The position numbers were made by a program, and so were the translations under genes. The notes beneath the pieces were generated by a model. The model saw only the letters and a program-made list of their open reading frames with translations. It ran no database searches and had not been told where the DNA came from. This document shows positions 5,089 through 7,044 of a DNA stretch of 7,044 nt, piece by piece; positions within the stretch are counted from its first letter, which is position 1; each line of letters begins with the position of its first letter. The DNA is from Actinomycetes bacterium (lineage in GTDB: Bacteria > Actinomycetota > Actinomycetes > Mycobacteriales > Mycobacteriaceae): the NCBI GenBank assembly GCA_022600695.1, contig JAHZJY010000273.1, positions 1 through 7,044 on the forward strand. Reading direction: 5' to 3'.

Positions 5089-6534
5089 ATGCCCAGTCCC
5101 ACCGTCACCTCGCCGCAAGTAGCCATCAACGACATCGGCTCGGCCGAGGACTTCCTCGCCGCCATCGACAAGACCATCAAATACTTCAACGATGGCGACA
5201 TCGTCGAGGGGACCATCGTGAAGGTGGACCGGGATGAGGTTCTACTCGATATCGGCTATAAGACCGAAGGCGTCATCCCGTCCCGCGAACTCTCCATCAA
5301 GCACGACGTCGACCCCAATGAGGTTGTGTCCGTCGGCGATGAGGTCGAGGCGCTCGTCCTCACCAAGGAGGACAAAGAAGGCCGGTTGATCCTGTCCAAG
5401 AAGCGTGCGCAGTACGAGCGCGCCTGGGGCACCATCGAAGAGCTCAAGGAGAAGGACGAGGCCGTCAAGGGCACCGTCATCGAGGTCGTCAAGGGTGGTC
5501 TGATCCTCGACATCGGCCTGCGCGGGTTCCTGCCCGCGTCGCTGGTGGAGATGCGTCGGGTCCGCGATCTGCAGCCGTACATCGGCAAGGAGATCGAGGC
5601 CAAGATCATCGAGTTGGACAAGAACCGCAACAACGTGGTGCTGTCGCGGCGCGCCTGGCTTGAGCAGACCCAGTCCGAGGTGCGCAGCGAGTTCCTCAAC
5701 CAACTGGTCAAGGGCGCGGTCCGCAAGGGCGTCGTGTCCTCCATCGTCAACTTCGGCGCCTTCGTCGACCTCGGCGGGGTCGACGGTCTGGTGCACGTCT
5801 CCGAGCTGTCCTGGAAGCACATCGACCATCCCTCCGAGGTGGTCCAGGTGGGCGACGAGGTAACCGTCGAGGTGCTCGACGTCGATATGGACCGCGAGCG
5901 AGTTTCGTTGTCGCTCAAGGCAACCCAGGAAGATCCGTGGCGGCACTTCGCCCGTACCCATGCCATCGGTCAGATCGTCCCAGGCAAGGTCACCAAGTTG
6001 GTGCCGTTCGGTGCGTTCGTTCGCGTCGAGGAGGGCATCGAGGGTCTGGTCCACATCTCCGAGCTGTCCGAGCGCCATGTCGAGGTGCCCGACCAGGTTG
6101 TGGCCGTTGGTGACGATGCCATGGTCAAGGTCATCGATATCGACCTGGACCGGCGCCGTATCTCGCTGAGCCTCAAGCAGGCCAATGAGGACTACACCGA
6201 AGAGTTCGACCCGTCGAAATACGGTATGGCCGACAGTTACGACGAGGCGGGTAACTACATCTTCCCGGAGGGCTTCGACGCCGAGACCAACGAGTGGCTC
6301 GAGGGCTTCGACAAGCAGCGCACCGAATGGGAGGCCCGCTATGCCGAGGCTGAACGTCGGCACAAGATGCACACCGCGCAGATGGAGAAGTTCGCCGCCG
6401 CCGATGCCGCCGCCGCTGAGGAGCGTCCGACGGGCTCCTCGGCGAGTTCGAGTTCCGGCGCGGAGGCCGGCGGGTCGCTGGCCAGCGATGCCCAGTTGGC
6501 GGCGTTGCGCGAGAAGCTCGCCGGTAACGCCTAG
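5089..6534 (+). CDS. rpsA: 30S ribosomal protein S1
   Basis: The 481-aa product binds mRNA on the 30S subunit and helps it dock for translation initiation. Four S1 (OB-fold) repeats are visible at about 36-105, 123-188, 209-277 and 294-363. The last two carry the strongest signature, FGAFVDL..GLVHVSELS and FGAFVRVEEGIEGLVHISELS. An acidic/aromatic linker (about 367-410) and a charged helix follow, then an Ala/Ser-rich low-complexity tail (about 436-470), ending in SLASDAQLAALREKLAG. Four repeats rather than the six of E. coli is usual for actinobacteria. Length and sequence match the mycobacterial protein. Ala438, whose loss in M. tuberculosis was reported in connection with pyrazinoic acid (a contested link), is present here. 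The ATG at 5089 gives the standard MPSPTVTSPQ N-terminus. Confidence 0.98.
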   Translation: MPSPTVTSPQVAINDIGSAEDFLAAIDKTIKYFNDGDIVEGTIVKVDRDEVLLDIGYKTEGVIPSRELSIKHDVDPNEVVSVGDEVEALVLTKEDKEGRLILSKKRAQYERAWGTIEELKEKDEAVKGTVIEVVKGGLILDIGLRGFLPASLVEMRRVRDLQPYIGKEIEAKIIELDKNRNNVVLSRRAWLEQTQSEVRSEFLNQLVKGAVRKGVVSSIVNFGAFVDLGGVDGLVHVSELSWKHIDHPSEVVQVGDEVTVEVLDVDMDRERVSLSLKATQEDPWRHFARTHAIGQIVPGKVTKLVPFGAFVRVEEGIEGLVHISELSERHVEVPDQVVAVGDDAMVKVIDIDLDRRRISLSLKQANEDYTEEFDPSKYGMADSYDEAGNYIFPEGFDAETNEWLEGFDKQRTEWEARYAEAERRHKMHTAQMEKFAAADAAAAEERPTGSSASSSSGAEAGGSLASDAQLAALREKLAGNA

Positions 6535-6546
6535 CTGCTTCTGGCG

Positions 6547-7044
6547 ATGCTGCGCATCGGCCTGACCGGCGGAATCGGCGCCGGGAAGTCGACTGTGTCG
6601 GCGGCATTCGCCGACTGCGGAGCGGTGATCGTCGACGGCGACGTCATCTCGCGGGAGGTTGTCGAGCCGGGCACCGAGGGGTTGGCTGCGCTGGTCGATC
6701 ATTTCGGTGACAGCATCCTGCTGCCGGACGGTGCCCTGGACCGGCCCGCATTGGCCGCGCGGGCGTTCGTCGACGATCAGCAGCGCGCGCGGCTCAATGC
6801 CATCGTCCACCCGCTGGTAGCGCGGCGGCGGGCCGAGATCGTCGACGCCGTGGCCAGTGACGCGGTCATCGTCGAGGACATTCCGCTCTTGGTGGAATCC
6901 GGGATGGCGTCACTGTTCCCGCTTGTCGTGGTGGTTCACGCCGAAACCGACGTGCGGCTGCAACGGCTGATCGCCCTGCGCGGGATGGATGAGGCGGATG
7001 CCCGGGCCCGCATCGCGGCCCAGGCGTCCGAGGAACAGCGCCGC
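6547..7044 (+). CDS. coaE: Dephospho-CoA kinase, 3' end beyond window
   Basis: The visible 166 residues begin MLRIGLTGGIGAGKST and stay open to the right edge. The enzyme phosphorylates the 3'-hydroxyl of dephospho-CoA with ATP, the last step of CoA synthesis in the cytoplasm. The Walker A loop is GGIGAGKS (8-15), with Lys14 expected to bind ATP phosphates. VDGDVISREVV (29-39) holds the conserved Asp32, and VHPLV followed by VEDIPLLVESG is the CoaE family core. ATG 6547 lies 12 nt after the rpsA stop with no clear Shine-Dalgarno or promoter, so it is probably translated from an rpsA-coaE transcript. Mycobacterial CoaE normally carries an extra C-terminal UPF0157/GrpB-like domain (about 400 aa in total). 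That part falls outside this window, so its presence cannot be tested. Confidence 0.96.
   Translation, partial: MLRIGLTGGIGAGKSTVSAAFADCGAVIVDGDVISREVVEPGTEGLAALVDHFGDSILLPDGALDRPALAARAFVDDQQRARLNAIVHPLVARRRAEIVDAVASDAVIVEDIPLLVESGMASLFPLVVVVHAETDVRLQRLIALRGMDEADARARIAAQASEEQRR

Noticed and set aside
5242..6810. 522-codon open frame antisense to rpsA and coaE
   Set aside because: Its sequence of Asp/Leu/Val-rich repeats mirrors the S1 repeats on the opposite strand. No family is recognisable, and both overlapped genes are essential and unambiguous.
1..7044. CRISPR array, tRNA, insertion sequence or phage remnant
   Set aside because: No regularly spaced repeats, terminal inverted repeats, transposase motifs or cloverleaf-like sequences were seen, and base composition looks even throughout.

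Overview
The window is high-GC actinobacterial chromosome, and the encoded proteins point to a Mycobacterium or close relative. PolA and RpsA read almost residue for residue like the mycobacterial proteins as I remember them. RpsA ends in the mycobacterial Ala/Ser-rich tail, and gene starts look leaderless with TANNNT -10 boxes. No tRNA, rRNA, CRISPR array, insertion sequence or prophage signal is visible.

Layout, left to right. (1) Minus strand, 1-910: a two-gene operon of a DUF35 (Zn-ribbon/OB-fold) acyl-CoA-binding protein followed by a thiolase-like lipid-transfer protein that runs off the left edge. The stop and start codons overlap by 4 nt. Upstream lies a perfect 14-bp palindrome matching the KstR consensus TNNAACNNGTTNNA, which links the pair to sterol/lipid catabolism. 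(2) Plus strand, 995-3691: polA, DNA polymerase I, fired from a divergent promoter sharing the same 84-nt gap. (3) Minus strand, 3799-4941: a PrsW-family intramembrane metalloprotease, convergent with polA and divergent from rpsA. (4) Plus strand, 5089-6534: rpsA (ribosomal protein S1), preceded by a leader with two candidate -10 boxes and a strong hairpin. (5) Plus strand, 6547 to the right edge: the 5' part of coaE (dephospho-CoA kinase), 12 nt after rpsA and probably co-transcribed.

Functionally this is a housekeeping block (DNA repair/replication, translation, CoA synthesis) interrupted by a membrane protease and flanked by a probably regulon-controlled lipid-degradation pair. I see no clearly new biological system. 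The points most worth a second look are the KstR-like operator squeezed between the lipid operon and polA, three start sites with the same TANNNT-N6-GTG leaderless geometry, the hairpin in the rpsA leader, and the PrsW gene placed between polA and rpsA.
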